DNA of 14,964 bases from CAZGKW01 sp964526295 (lineage in GTDB: Bacteria > Planctomycetota > Phycisphaerae > FEN-1346). The notes under the pieces were generated by a model. The model did no database searches, was not told where the DNA came from, and was given only the letters and a program-made list of their open reading frames with translations. The stretch is taken from contig CAZGKW010000073.1 in assembly GCA_964526295.1 (NCBI GenBank), forward strand, positions 1 through 14,964, in the 5' to 3' direction. The number at the start of each line of letters is the position of its first letter. Position 1 is the first letter of the stretch. Positions 7,035 to 13,569 of this stretch are shown here, one piece after another. A program made the position numbers and the translations under genes.

Positions 7035-7889
7035 ATGGCCGTCAAACCCTACAAACCGACCAGCGCCGGACGGCGCCGATCGAGCGTCCAGGACTCCTCG
7101 GGCCTGGCGAAGAAGCGGCCCGAGAAAGGCCTGACCCAGCGGATCACCCGCAGCGGCGGCCGGAACAACGAGGGCAAGACCACGGCCCGGTGGCGCGGCG
7201 GCGGCCACCGGAAGCTCTATCGCGTCATCGACTTCAAACGCGACAAGGACGGCGTGCCCGGCAAGGTCGCCGCCATCGAGTACGATCCGAACCGAAGCGC
7301 CCGCATCGCCCTGATCCACTACGCCGACGGCGAGAAGCGCTACATCCTCGCCCCCGAGGGGCTCGAAGTGGGCCAGACCGTCACGAGCGGCGAACGCGTC
7401 GAGCCGCGAACCGGCAACTGCATGCCCCTGGCGAGCATGCCAACCGGCCTGCCCGTCCACAACATCGAGATGCAGCCGGGCCAGGGCGGCAAGCTCGTCC
7501 GGGTCGCCGGCCGGGCCGCCACCCTCAGCGCCAAAGAAGGCAAGTGGGCCTACGTCATCCTCCCGAGCGGCGAGATGCGGCGGATCAACGTCCGGTGCCG
7601 GGCCACCATCGGCCACGTCGGAAACGCCGACCATGGCGCCGTCCGTGTCGGCAAGGCCGGCCGCAACCGCCACAAGGGCCGACGCCCCAGGGTCCGCGGC
7701 TCCGCCATGAACCCGGTCGACCATCCCATGGGCGGCGGCGAGGGACGCCGGGCCGGCGGACGCGACCCGTGCTCGCCCACCGGCAAGCTGGCCAAGGGCG
7801 GCAAGACCAGGCGGCCGCGCAATCCGACGAACGTCCATATCGTCCGACGCCGACGCAGCAGGCGGTACGGACAGGGACGCATCGGATGA
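7035..7889 (+). CDS. rplB: 50S ribosomal protein L2
   Basis: L2 is a core 50S protein needed for subunit joining and peptidyl transferase activity. The 284-residue product begins MAVKPYKPTSAGRRRSSVQD and shows GGRNNEGKTTARWRGGGHR, YDPNRSARIALIHYADGEKR, GNCMPLASMPTGLPVHNIE and the C-terminal NPVDHPMGGGEGR block. The essential His of VDH is kept. The following His of the usual PHGGG is Met, a variant that I recall from other phyla. GAGGA at 7022-7026 lies 8 nt before the start. The C-terminus ends in an Arg-rich tail, RRRRSRRYGQGRIG, a little longer than in E. coli. A 90-nt gap with two hairpins follows before rpsS. Confidence 0.98.
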   Translation: MAVKPYKPTSAGRRRSSVQDSSGLAKKRPEKGLTQRITRSGGRNNEGKTTARWRGGGHRKLYRVIDFKRDKDGVPGKVAAIEYDPNRSARIALIHYADGEKRYILAPEGLEVGQTVTSGERVEPRTGNCMPLASMPTGLPVHNIEMQPGQGGKLVRVAGRAATLSAKEGKWAYVILPSGEMRRINVRCRATIGHVGNADHGAVRVGKAGRNRHKGRRPRVRGSAMNPVDHPMGGGEGRRAGGRDPCSPTGKLAKGGKTRRPRNPTNVHIVRRRRSRRYGQGRIG

Positions 7890-7913
7890 GCGGGTCCGAA
7901 GGAAGGGATCGAG

Positions 7914-7933
7914 CGGCGAGCGGGAGCTCGCCG
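7914..7933 (+). other. GNRA-capped hairpin in the rplB-rpsS gap
   Basis: CGGCGAGC and GCTCGCCG form a perfect 8-bp stem around the tetraloop GGGA, which fits the stable GNRA class. No T-run follows, so it is not a terminator. It could be an mRNA processing or stability element. Confidence 0.4.
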
Positions 7934-7941
7934 TAGCGTAC

Positions 7942-7957
7942 GGCCGGGTCACCGGCC
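7942..7957 (+). other. Second hairpin in the rplB-rpsS gap
   Basis: GGCCGG and CCGGCC form a 6-bp stem with loop GTCA, 22 nt before the rpsS start. A near-identical stem, GGCCGG-N4-CCGGCC, lies between rpsS and rplV at 8260-8275. Confidence 0.35.
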
Positions 7958-7979
7958 TCGACAGAGGTAGAGAAGCCTC

Positions 7980-8255
7980 ATGGGCCGTTCGACAAAAAAA
8001 GGTCCTTACGTCGACGTCAAGCTCCTGCGGAAGGTCCAGCGGATGGAGGAGTCCGGGGCGCGCGAGCCGATCCGCACCTGGGCCCGCGCCTGCACCATCG
8101 TGCCGGAGTTTGTCGGGCACACGTTCATGGTGCACAACGGGCGGACGCACCTGCGGGTCTTCGTGACGGAGGACATGGTCGGGCACAAGCTGGGCGAGTT
8201 CGCCCCGACGCGGACGTTCCGCGGACACGGCGGACGCCGGCCCGCCACGCGATAG
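7980..8255 (+). CDS. rpsS: 30S ribosomal protein S19
   Basis: S19 forms, with S13, part of the head-to-50S contact of the small subunit. The 91-residue product has the signatures MGRSTKKGPYVDVKLLRKVQ, TWARACTIVPEFVGHTFMVH and NGRTHLRVFVTEDMVGHKLGEFAPTR split over the usual positions, and ends GHGGRRPATR. The ATG at 7980 follows GAGG at 7964-7967, a long spacing of 12 nt. The run of seven A's at codons 6-8 is simply the conserved STKKG. Confidence 0.97.
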   Translation: MGRSTKKGPYVDVKLLRKVQRMEESGAREPIRTWARACTIVPEFVGHTFMVHNGRTHLRVFVTEDMVGHKLGEFAPTRTFRGHGGRRPATR

Positions 8256-8259
8256 CCGT

Positions 8260-8275
8260 GGCCGGCGCCCCGGCC
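8260..8275 (+). other. Hairpin in the rpsS-rplV gap
   Basis: GGCCGG (8260-8265) pairs with CCGGCC (8270-8275) around a 4-nt loop, directly after the rpsS stop codon. It has the same arms as the hairpin at 7942-7957. No T-run follows. Confidence 0.35.
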
Positions 8276-8294
8276 GGGGCGGTGAGGGTGAGCG

Positions 8295-8639
8295 ATGGGG
8301 TATCGGGCAAGCCATCGATTCGCGCGGATCAGTCCACGCAAGGCCAACCGGGTCATGGAGTCGATCCGGGGCTTGGACCTGGAGACGGCGCTCCGGCAGC
8401 TCGATCTGAGCCCGCTGCGGGGCGCCAGCCTGATCGCCCGCGTCGTCCGAAGCGCCATGGCCAACGCCGACGAGCAGGAGGCCGACCTGGAGGACCTCTA
8501 CGTGGCCGTCGCCCGGGCCGACGGGGGGCCGGCTTACAAGCGGGTCCGCCCGCGGGCCCGAGGCGCCGCCGACGTCCACAAGAGGCCGACGTCTCATCTG
8601 GTGGTCGAACTGGAGCAACGCGAGCTCGCGCAAGAGTAA
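8295..8639 (+). CDS. rplV: 50S ribosomal protein L22
   Basis: L22 spans the 50S subunit, and its long hairpin lines the exit tunnel near L4. The 114-residue protein starts MGYRASHRFARISPRKANRV and has the tunnel hairpin GPAYKRVRPRARGAADVHKR followed by TSHLVVEL. The Shine-Dalgarno is GAGGGTGA just before the ATG. Compared with the usual RARGRASRINKR hairpin tip, this one reads RARGAADVHKRP, so the tip carries fewer positive charges. The C-terminal ELEQRELAQE is slightly longer than in E. coli. Confidence 0.97.
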   Translation: MGYRASHRFARISPRKANRVMESIRGLDLETALRQLDLSPLRGASLIARVVRSAMANADEQEADLEDLYVAVARADGGPAYKRVRPRARGAADVHKRPTSHLVVELEQRELAQE

Positions 8640-8663
8640 CCGTCGGGCAGCACGAGGCATCCT

Positions 8664-9326
8664 ATGGGTCAGAAAACGCATCCGACCGGGTTCCGCATCG
8701 GCATCACCGAGCCGTGGCGAAGCCGATGGTACGCCGGGAAACGCACGTACGGCCAGCTCCTCGTCGAGGACGCCAGGATCCGCGACTTCATCAAGAAAAA
8801 CTTCGCCTTCGCCGCTATCAGCAAGATCGAGATCGAGCGGACCCGCGAGGAGGTCAAGGTGATCCTGCACTCGGCCCGGCCCGGCCTGATCATCGGCCGC
8901 AAGGGCGCCGAGGTCGACCGGCTCCGGGACCAGCTCGAGACGCTGACCGGCCGGCGGATCACCATCAACATCATCGAGGTGATGAAGCCCGAGCTGAGTG
9001 CCCAGCTCGTGGCCGAGAACGTCGCTCAGCAGCTCGAGAAACGCTCGAGCTTCCGCCGCACGATGAAGCAGGCCGGCGACGCCACCATGCAGGCCGGGGC
9101 CAAGGGCGTCAAGGTCCGCGTGGCGGGCCGGCTGGGCGGCTCCGAAATGAGCCGAAGCGAGGTCACGCTCCTGGGGTCGATCCCGCTCCAGACGCTTCGC
9201 GGGCACATCGATTACGGCTTTGCCCAGGCGTACTGCACGTACGGGGTGATCGGCGTCAAGGTGTGGATCTACCTCGGGACGTACGACGACGAGGAGAAGG
9301 AGGCCGCCGATGGCCCTAATGCCTAA
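8664..9326 (+). CDS. rpsC: 30S ribosomal protein S3
   Basis: S3 lies at the mRNA entry tunnel and helps unwind mRNA. The 220-residue product starts MGQKTHPTGFRIGITEPWRS, has a type II KH domain with the loop LIIGRKGAEVDRLRDQLE (about residues 74-91), and the C-terminal domain with GVKVRVAGRLGGSEMSRSE and GVIGVKVWIYLG. GAGG about 8 nt upstream supports ATG 8664. The stop lies 17 nt inside the start of rplP, so the two genes overlap and are probably coupled. The GGAGAAGGAGG purine tract at its end serves rplP and encodes the tail EEKEA. Confidence 0.97.
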   Translation: MGQKTHPTGFRIGITEPWRSRWYAGKRTYGQLLVEDARIRDFIKKNFAFAAISKIEIERTREEVKVILHSARPGLIIGRKGAEVDRLRDQLETLTGRRITINIIEVMKPELSAQLVAENVAQQLEKRSSFRRTMKQAGDATMQAGAKGVKVRVAGRLGGSEMSRSEVTLLGSIPLQTLRGHIDYGFAQAYCTYGVIGVKVWIYLGTYDDEEKEAADGPNA

Positions 9327-9729
9327 GCGGGTCAAATACCGCAAAAGCCAGCGGGGCCGCATGAAGGGCGAGGCCCAGCGGGGCAACTACGTCGCGTTCG
9401 GGGAGTTCGGGCTCCAGGCCCTGGAGGGGGCGTGGATCAGCGCCCAGCAGATCGAGGCCGGCCGCGTCGCCGCCACCCACTTCCTCCGACGCGAGGGCAA
9501 GCTCTGGGTCCGGATCTTCCCGGACAAGCCCATCAGCTCCAAGCCCCTCGAGACCCGCATGGGCAAGGGCAAGGGCGAACCCGATTACTGGGCCGCCGTC
9601 GTTCGGCCCGGACGCATCCTGTACGAGCTGGGCGGCGTGCCCGAGGACCTCGCCAAGCAGGCCCTCCGACGCGTCGCCCACAAGATGCCCGTCAAGTGCC
9701 GCATGGTGTATCGGCACCGGCGGGCCTAA
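9310..9729 (+). CDS. rplP: 50S ribosomal protein L16
   Basis: L16 lies near the A-site tRNA elbow and is needed for late 50S maturation. The 139-residue product starts MALMPKRVKYRKSQRGRMKG and contains FGEFGLQALEGAWISAQQIE, WVRIFPDKPISSKPLETRMG and GKGKGEPDYWAAVVRPGRIL. ATG 9310 is preferred over 9319 because GGAGG (9299-9303) is 6 nt upstream and MALMPKR is a common L16 start. The Arg that is hydroxylated in E. coli (RMGKGKG) is conserved. The C-terminal end is rich in Arg and His (CRMVYRHRRA). Confidence 0.97.
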   Translation: MALMPKRVKYRKSQRGRMKGEAQRGNYVAFGEFGLQALEGAWISAQQIEAGRVAATHFLRREGKLWVRIFPDKPISSKPLETRMGKGKGEPDYWAAVVRPGRILYELGGVPEDLAKQALRRVAHKMPVKCRMVYRHRRA

Positions 9730-9761
9730 CCCGTGACCGAACATCGGCCGGGGCAGGTGAG

Positions 9762-9980
9762 ATGAAAGCCCAGGAAATCCGCGATATGTCGCGCGACCAG
9801 GTCCTTCAGGAGCTGGAGGCCCTCGAGCGAAAGGTCTTCGACCTCAGGACCCAGGCCGAGACCGAGGAGCTCCAGGTCCCGAGCGAGCTTCGTAAGGCCC
9901 GACGCGACATCGCCCGCATGAAGACGATCCTGAAAGAACGCGAACGGGCCGGCGCAGCGCCGGCCTCCGAGGAGAGTTGA
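9762..9980 (+). CDS. rpmC: 50S ribosomal protein L29
   Basis: L29 is a small two-helix protein beside L23 at the tunnel exit. The 72 residues begin MKAQEIRDMSRDQVLQELEA and include LERKVFDLRTQAETEELQVP and LRKARRDIARMKTILKER, the normal coiled hairpin of this family. The start at 9762 has the purine-rich GGGGCAGGTGAG directly upstream. The short tail GAAPASEES is disordered-looking. It sits in its usual slot between rplP and rpsQ and overlaps no conserved part of either. Confidence 0.94.
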   Translation: MKAQEIRDMSRDQVLQELEALERKVFDLRTQAETEELQVPSELRKARRDIARMKTILKERERAGAAPASEES

Positions 9981-9985
9981 CGGGT

Positions 9986-10438
9986 ATGGCCCGAACCCGC
10001 GGAAGTCGACATCGAATGCGCGGCGTGGTGGTCAGCGACGCCGGCGCCAAGACCATCACCGTGAGGGTGAGCCGGCAGTTCCGCCACCCCCGGTACGAGA
10101 AGATGGTCCGGCGGGACCGCAAGATCCGCGTCCACGACGAGCGCGACGAGGCCGGCGTCGGCGACCAGGTCGAGATCGTCGAGTGCCGCCCGATGTCACG
10201 GACGAAACGGTGGCGGCTGGTCCGGATCGTCGAGCGAAGCCCCGAGGCGGTCAGCCCGCTCCCCGACGACGTGCCGGAGGAGGTGATGCGGCCGGTGTCG
10301 GCGGCGCCCGAGCCCGCCGCCCCCGGGGGGGGCGAGTCGGCCGGGGAGACCGGCGAAGCCGAGACGGGCGAAACGGCCCAGGCCGGGGCCGAGCAAGAAG
10401 GGGCGACGCCCCAAGACCAGCCGGGCGGCGAGGCCTGA
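9986..10438 (+). CDS. rpsQ: 30S ribosomal protein S17 with long acidic C-terminal tail
   Basis: S17 is an early-binding OB-fold protein of the 30S body. Residues 1 to about 86 form the normal domain: MRGVVVSDAGAKTITVRVSR, FRHPRYEKMVRRDRKIRVHD, GVGDQVEIVECRPMSRTKRW and RLVRIVER. The remaining 64 or so residues are rich in Glu, Ala, Gly and Pro (for example EAETGETAQAGAEQEG) and look disordered; S17 is usually 80-90 residues, so the protein is almost doubled to 150. ATG 9986 has GAGGAGAG at 9969-9976; the in-frame TTG at 9977, which would overlap the rpmC stop, is a less likely start. No frameshift or stop separates core and tail, so they form a single frame. The tail composition resembles that on S5 in this cluster. 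Confidence 0.95.
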   Translation: MARTRGSRHRMRGVVVSDAGAKTITVRVSRQFRHPRYEKMVRRDRKIRVHDERDEAGVGDQVEIVECRPMSRTKRWRLVRIVERSPEAVSPLPDDVPEEVMRPVSAAPEPAAPGGGESAGETGEAETGETAQAGAEQEGATPQDQPGGEA

Positions 10439-10453
10439 GAGAGCGGACGGGCG

Positions 10454-10840
10454 ATGATCCAGATGCAGACGATCCTCGACGTGGCCGACAACACCGGCGC
10501 CCGGGCCGTCCGGGCCATCCGGGTCCTCGGCGGCTCGACCCGGCGCGGCGGCTACACCCGCAGGACCGCCGGCATCGGCGACGTCCTTATCGGCTCGGTG
10601 CAGAAGGCCCTGCCCGGGGGCGAGGCCAAGAAGGGCGAGGTCGTCCGGTGCGTCGTCGTCCGGGCCAAGTACCCCACGCGGCGGCAGGACGGGTCGCTCG
10701 TCCGGTTCGACCGCAACGCCGTCGTCCTGATCGACCGCGACGGCAACCCCCGCGGGACGCGGATCTTCGGGGCCGTGGCCCGCGAGCTGAGAGAGAAAAA
10801 GTACATGCGGATCGTCTCGCTCGCCAGCGAGGTGGTCTGA
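10454..10840 (+). CDS. rplN: 50S ribosomal protein L14
   Basis: L14 lies at the subunit interface, contacts L19, and is the docking site for RsfS. The 128-residue product reads MIQMQTILDVADNTGARAVR, then GIGDVLIGSVQ, VVVRAKYPTRRQDGSLVRFD and GTRIFGAVARELREKKYMRI. It is 5-6 residues longer than usual because GGSHRRYAG in E. coli is replaced by GGSTRRGGYTRRTAG (residues 27-40), a six-residue insertion in the loop. The Cys common at position 21 is Ala here. It begins the spc gene block, 15 nt after rpsQ. Confidence 0.97.
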   Translation: MIQMQTILDVADNTGARAVRAIRVLGGSTRRGGYTRRTAGIGDVLIGSVQKALPGGEAKKGEVVRCVVVRAKYPTRRQDGSLVRFDRNAVVLIDRDGNPRGTRIFGAVARELREKKYMRIVSLASEVV

Positions 10841-10857
10841 GGTAGAGGAAACCGGCG

Positions 10858-11181
10858 ATGGCCAGGCACATCCGGCGAGACGATACCGTGGAGGTGATCG
10901 CGGGCGACGACAAGGGCGTCCGCGGACGCGTCCTTCGCGTCGACACCAAGAAGGACGTCGCCATCGTCGAGGGCGTCAACCGGGTCTACAAGCACCTGAG
11001 GCGCTCGCGGCGGAACCCGCAGGGCGGACGGCTCGAAATCGAGGCCCCCATCCGAATCTCGAACCTCCTGCCCGTCTGCCCCAAGTGCAACCGGGGACGA
11101 CGCGTCGCGATCCGAGCCGAGGCGGGCGGCACGAAGCGCCGCCGCTGTGCCGCTTGCGACACCGACCTGGGAGAGCTGTAA
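10858..11181 (+). CDS. rplX: 50S ribosomal protein L24, zinc-ribbon form
   Basis: L24 is an assembly initiator of the 50S subunit near the tunnel exit. The 107-residue product has the KOW-type start RDDTVEVIAGDDKGVRGRV, then GVNRVYKHLRRSRRNPQGG and IEAPIRISNLLPVCPKC. It carries four cysteines as two CxxC pairs (Cys74, Cys77, Cys97, Cys100), the zinc-binding form that E. coli has lost. AGAGGAAA upstream serves as Shine-Dalgarno. It ends 5 nt before rplE, and its 3' end supplies the GGGAGAG used by rplE. Confidence 0.97.
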   Translation: MARHIRRDDTVEVIAGDDKGVRGRVLRVDTKKDVAIVEGVNRVYKHLRRSRRNPQGGRLEIEAPIRISNLLPVCPKCNRGRRVAIRAEAGGTKRRRCAACDTDLGEL

Positions 11182-11186
11182 CGGCC

Positions 11187-11735
11187 ATGGCCCGACTGCT
11201 CCAGCAATACCGCGACGAGATCGTCCCGCAGCTCAGGGAGCGGCTCGGCCGGGGGAACGTCCTCAGCCTGCCGCGCATCGAGAAGATCGTCGTCTCGATG
11301 GGCCTGGGCCGCTCCCGCGACGAACCGAAGCGGACCGAGGCCGCCATGGAGGACCTGGCCGTCATCACCGGCCAGCGGCCCGCCCTGACGAAGGCCCGAA
11401 AGAGCGTGGCCGGCTTCCGCATCCGCCAGGGGGCGACCGTCGGGGCCCGCGTGACGCTCCGCGGCAAGCGAATGTACGAGTTCCTCGATCGGCTGATCAA
11501 CCTGGCGATCCCGCGAATTCGCGACTTCCGCGGCCTGGATCCCGGGGCGTTCGACGGCCGGGGCAACTACTCCCTGGGCGTCAACGAGCAGCTCGTGTTC
11601 CCCGAGGTCCGCGTCGCCGACGTCCAGTACCAGCAGGGCATGAACATCGCAATCGTGATCAGGAACAGCCGGTCGGACGAGGAGTCCCGAGTGCTCCTGG
11701 AGGGCTTCGGGTTCCCGTTCCGGCGGGACGGGTAG
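11187..11735 (+). CDS. rplE: 50S ribosomal protein L5
   Basis: L5 binds 5S rRNA in the central protuberance and contacts S13. From ATG 11187 the product is 182 residues: MARLLQQYRDEIVPQLRERL, then PRIEKIVVSMGLGRSRDEPK, ITGQRPALTKARKSVAGFRI, VTLRGKRMYEFLDRLINLAI and GLDPGAFDGRGNYSLGVNEQ. The frame is open upstream across rplX, but that extension is only overlap. The length and the FRIRQG (usually K or R, then G) segment are typical. It has the usual place between rplX and rpsN. Confidence 0.97.
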   Translation: MARLLQQYRDEIVPQLRERLGRGNVLSLPRIEKIVVSMGLGRSRDEPKRTEAAMEDLAVITGQRPALTKARKSVAGFRIRQGATVGARVTLRGKRMYEFLDRLINLAIPRIRDFRGLDPGAFDGRGNYSLGVNEQLVFPEVRVADVQYQQGMNIAIVIRNSRSDEESRVLLEGFGFPFRRDG

Positions 11736-11741
11736 GGGCTT

Positions 11742-11927
11742 ATGGCGACCAAAGCACAGGTGAACCGGGCCAGAAGGCCGCCGAAGTTCTCGACGCGGCG
11801 GGTCCGCCGGTGCGAGCTCTGCGGGCGGCGGCGGGCCGTTTATCGCAAGTTCCAGATATGCCGCATCTGCCTCCGGAAGCTGGCCCTCGAGGGCCGCATT
11901 CCCGGCATGCGGAAGGCGTCCTGGTAG
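11742..11927 (+). CDS. rpsN: 30S ribosomal protein S14, zinc-binding type Z
   Basis: S14 is a head protein of the 30S subunit. At 61 residues this is the short type Z form, with two CxxC pairs (Cys24, Cys27, Cys40, Cys43) that bind zinc, and the C-terminal signature GRIPGMRKASW. It starts MATKAQVNRARRPPKFSTRR. The spacing from rplE is 6 nt. The short zinc form, together with zinc-type L24, suggests that this cluster encodes the zinc-requiring versions of its ribosomal proteins; a zinc-free copy may exist elsewhere but is not in this window. Confidence 0.97.
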   Translation: MATKAQVNRARRPPKFSTRRVRRCELCGRRRAVYRKFQICRICLRKLALEGRIPGMRKASW

Positions 11928-11954
11928 GCCGCCCCCTGAGGAGGTATTCGGGCG

Positions 11955-12350
11955 ATGATGAACGATCCCATCGCCGACATGCTGACGCGGGTCCGCAACG
12001 GCCTGACCCGCGGAAAGCCCCACGTCGACGTTCCGGCGTCGAACGTGCTGCGGGGCATCCTCCGGGTCATGCGGGCCGAGGGCTACATCCGCGACGTCGA
12101 CGAGATCGACGACGGCAAGCAGGGCATCATGCGGGTCCACCTGAAGTACGGGCCCGACGGCGAGCAGATCGTCACGAAGATCGAGCGAGTCAGCAAGCCC
12201 AGCCGCCGGACCTATCGCAAGGCCAAGGAGGTCGAGCCGATCCTGGGCGGGCTGGGCGTGGCCATCTATTCCACCCCTCAGGGCATCGTCAGCGACCGCC
12301 AGGCCCGGCGGGCCGGCGTCGGAGGCGAGTGGCTCTGTAGCATCTGGTAG
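11955..12350 (+). CDS. rpsH: 30S ribosomal protein S8
   Basis: S8 is a primary binder of the central domain of 16S rRNA and, in E. coli, the repressor of the spc operon. The 131-residue protein starts MMNDPIADMLTRVRNGLTRG and ends with the diagnostic STPQGIVSDRQARRAGVGGE and LCSIW. The Shine-Dalgarno GAGGAGGT at 11938-11945 is a near-perfect match and is 9 nt from ATG 11955; the next codon is also ATG. No rplE-upstream S8-binding structure like that of E. coli was recognised. Confidence 0.97.
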   Translation: MMNDPIADMLTRVRNGLTRGKPHVDVPASNVLRGILRVMRAEGYIRDVDEIDDGKQGIMRVHLKYGPDGEQIVTKIERVSKPSRRTYRKAKEVEPILGGLGVAIYSTPQGIVSDRQARRAGVGGEWLCSIW

Positions 12351-12364
12351 CGCCGGGGGCGACG

Positions 12365-12384
12365 CCGGCCGGACCCCTGGCCGG
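12365..12384 (+). other. Hairpin in the rpsH-rplF gap
   Basis: CCGGCC (12365-12370) pairs with GGCCGG (12379-12384) around an 8-nt loop, in the 77-nt gap before rplF. It is not followed by T's. It uses the same 6-base arms as the gap hairpins near rpsS, in the opposite order. Confidence 0.3.
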
Positions 12385-12427
12385 GCCGGACGGCGAGCCG
12401 ACCGGATAGTCGGGAAGAGGAACGGGG

Positions 12428-13009
12428 ATGTCGCGTATCGGCAAGCAACCGGTGGCCGTGCCCGAGAAGGTCAAGGTGGCCCTCGACCGGAACACCATCC
12501 GGCTCGAAGGCCCCAAGGGCAAGCTCGACTGGACCTTCCATCGGGACATGAAGGTCACCTTCGACGAAGGCGAGCGCCAGATCCGCATCGAGCGGCCCAG
12601 CGACCACCGCCGCCACCGGTCGCTCCACGGCCTGACGCGGGCCCTGATCGCCAACATGGTCCGCGGCGTGACCGAGGGATACGAGAAGGGCCTTGAGCTC
12701 TACGGGACGGGCTACTCGGTCAACGTGCAGGGCACGAAGCTGGTCATCCAGTGCGGGTTCGCCCATGCCGTCGAGATGACGGTCCCGACCGGCGTCGAGG
12801 TGGTGGTGGAGGTGCCGGCGACGCGGGGCAACGACACTCCGGCCCGGTTCGCCGTCCGGGGTTGCGACAAGCAGTTGGTGGGCGAGTTTGCGGCCGAGAT
12901 CCGCCACATTCGCCCGCCGGAGCCGTATCTGGGCAAGGGCATCCGGTACGCCGGCGAGCAGGTCCGTCGCAAGGCCGGCAAGACGTTCGTCGGCGGCGCC
13001 GCCCCGTAA
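12428..13009 (+). CDS. rplF: 50S ribosomal protein L6
   Basis: L6 lies next to the sarcin-ricin loop and the factor-binding site. The 193-residue product (about 177 in E. coli) begins MSRIGKQPVAVPEKVKVALD and contains KGKLDWTFHRD, HRSLHGLTRALIANMVRGVT and EGYEKGLELYGTGYSVNVQG, then the second domain and PPEPYLGKGIRYAGEQVRRK. A purine-rich GAAGAGGAACGGGG upstream supports the ATG at 12428. Extra residues lie in the first domain (RPSDHRRHRS) and at the end (AGKTFVGGAAP). It is followed by an unusually long gap of 135 nt. Confidence 0.97.
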   Translation: MSRIGKQPVAVPEKVKVALDRNTIRLEGPKGKLDWTFHRDMKVTFDEGERQIRIERPSDHRRHRSLHGLTRALIANMVRGVTEGYEKGLELYGTGYSVNVQGTKLVIQCGFAHAVEMTVPTGVEVVVEVPATRGNDTPARFAVRGCDKQLVGEFAAEIRHIRPPEPYLGKGIRYAGEQVRRKAGKTFVGGAAP

Positions 13010-13028
13010 GGGCCGGTTGTCCCACGAG

Positions 13029-13079
13029 CCGCCGCGGGCTTGTCCTCCGCAGCCCGGAGGGCGAAGGAGGAAGCGGCGG
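13029..13079 (+). repeat. Interrupted palindromic element in the rplF-rplR gap
   Basis: Three nested stems are visible: CCGCCGC/GCGGCGG (13029-13035 with 13073-13079), TCCTCC/GGAGGA (13043-13048 with 13066-13071) and GCCC/GGGC (13052-13055 with 13059-13062). The TGTCCTCCGCAGC ... GCGAAGGAGGA wording resembles a dispersed palindromic repeat that I recall from PVC and environmental genomes, but copy number cannot be tested here. No T-run follows. It may be a REP or MITE-like insertion. Confidence 0.45.
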
Positions 13080-13084
13080 AACAC

Positions 13085-13102
13085 GCGCGAAACGCTTCGC
13101 GC
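13085..13102 (+). other. Second hairpin in the rplF-rplR gap
   Basis: GCGCGAA and TTCGCGC form a perfect 7-bp stem with loop ACGC. It lies 42 nt before the rplR start and right after the palindromic element. Confidence 0.4.
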
Positions 13103-13144
13103 CTCCGCGCAACGTAACGCAACAGGCACGCACGAGCAGAAACC

Positions 13145-13516
13145 ATGGCAACCGTCGCCGACAAACGGGCCCGGCTTCGCCGGCGGCATCGAGGCATCCG
13201 CCGCCGCGTCCAGGGCACCCCCGAGCGGCCCCGGCTGGTGGTCTACCGGAGCCTGAAGCACATTTACGCCCAGATCATCGACGACATCGCCGGGCGGACC
13301 CTGGCGGAGGCCAGCACCCGGTCGAAGGACCTCGCGACTGAGCCGGGCGCCAAGACGGCCACCTGCGAGGCCGCCGCCAAGGTCGGCGAGCTGCTCGCGC
13401 GGCGGGCCAAGGAGGCGGGCATCACGCGCGTCTGCTTCGACCGGGGCGGGCGGAAGTTCCACGGACGCATCAAGGCCCTGGCCGAGGCCGTTCGGGAGGG
13501 CGGCCTGGACGTCTAG
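13145..13516 (+). CDS. rplR: 50S ribosomal protein L18
   Basis: L18 binds 5S rRNA in the central protuberance. The 123-residue product has the basic start MATVADKRARLRRRHRGIRR, then the conserved TPERPRLVVYRSLKHIYAQI, IDDIAGRTLAEAST and the C-terminal VCFDRGGRKFHGRIKALAEA. No Shine-Dalgarno is visible within 20 nt of ATG 13145 (GAGCAGAAACC only), which is unusual in this cluster, and the gene follows a 135-nt gap with hairpins, so its expression may be tuned differently. The length is typical. Confidence 0.97.
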   Translation: MATVADKRARLRRRHRGIRRRVQGTPERPRLVVYRSLKHIYAQIIDDIAGRTLAEASTRSKDLATEPGAKTATCEAAAKVGELLARRAKEAGITRVCFDRGGRKFHGRIKALAEAVREGGLDV

Positions 13517-13569
13517 AAGGCCCCGAGCGGGGGCCGGGCGGCGACAGACACGCCAAGGAAGGCAAACGC

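Noticed and set aside
7731..7733. L2 PHGGG motif changed to PMGGG as a loss of the essential histidine
   Set aside because: The essential E. coli His229 is the one in NPVDH, which is intact. The Met variant is, from memory, found in other phyla.
7991..8000. Run of seven A's in rpsS as a frameshift site
   Set aside because: It simply encodes the conserved STKKG segment of S19, and the zero frame gives a full-length normal protein.
6984..9386. Very long minus-strand open frame (about 800 codons) opposite rplB to rpsC
   Set aside because: It runs antisense across several clear ribosomal protein genes and their gaps, with low-complexity translation. It is a GC artefact.
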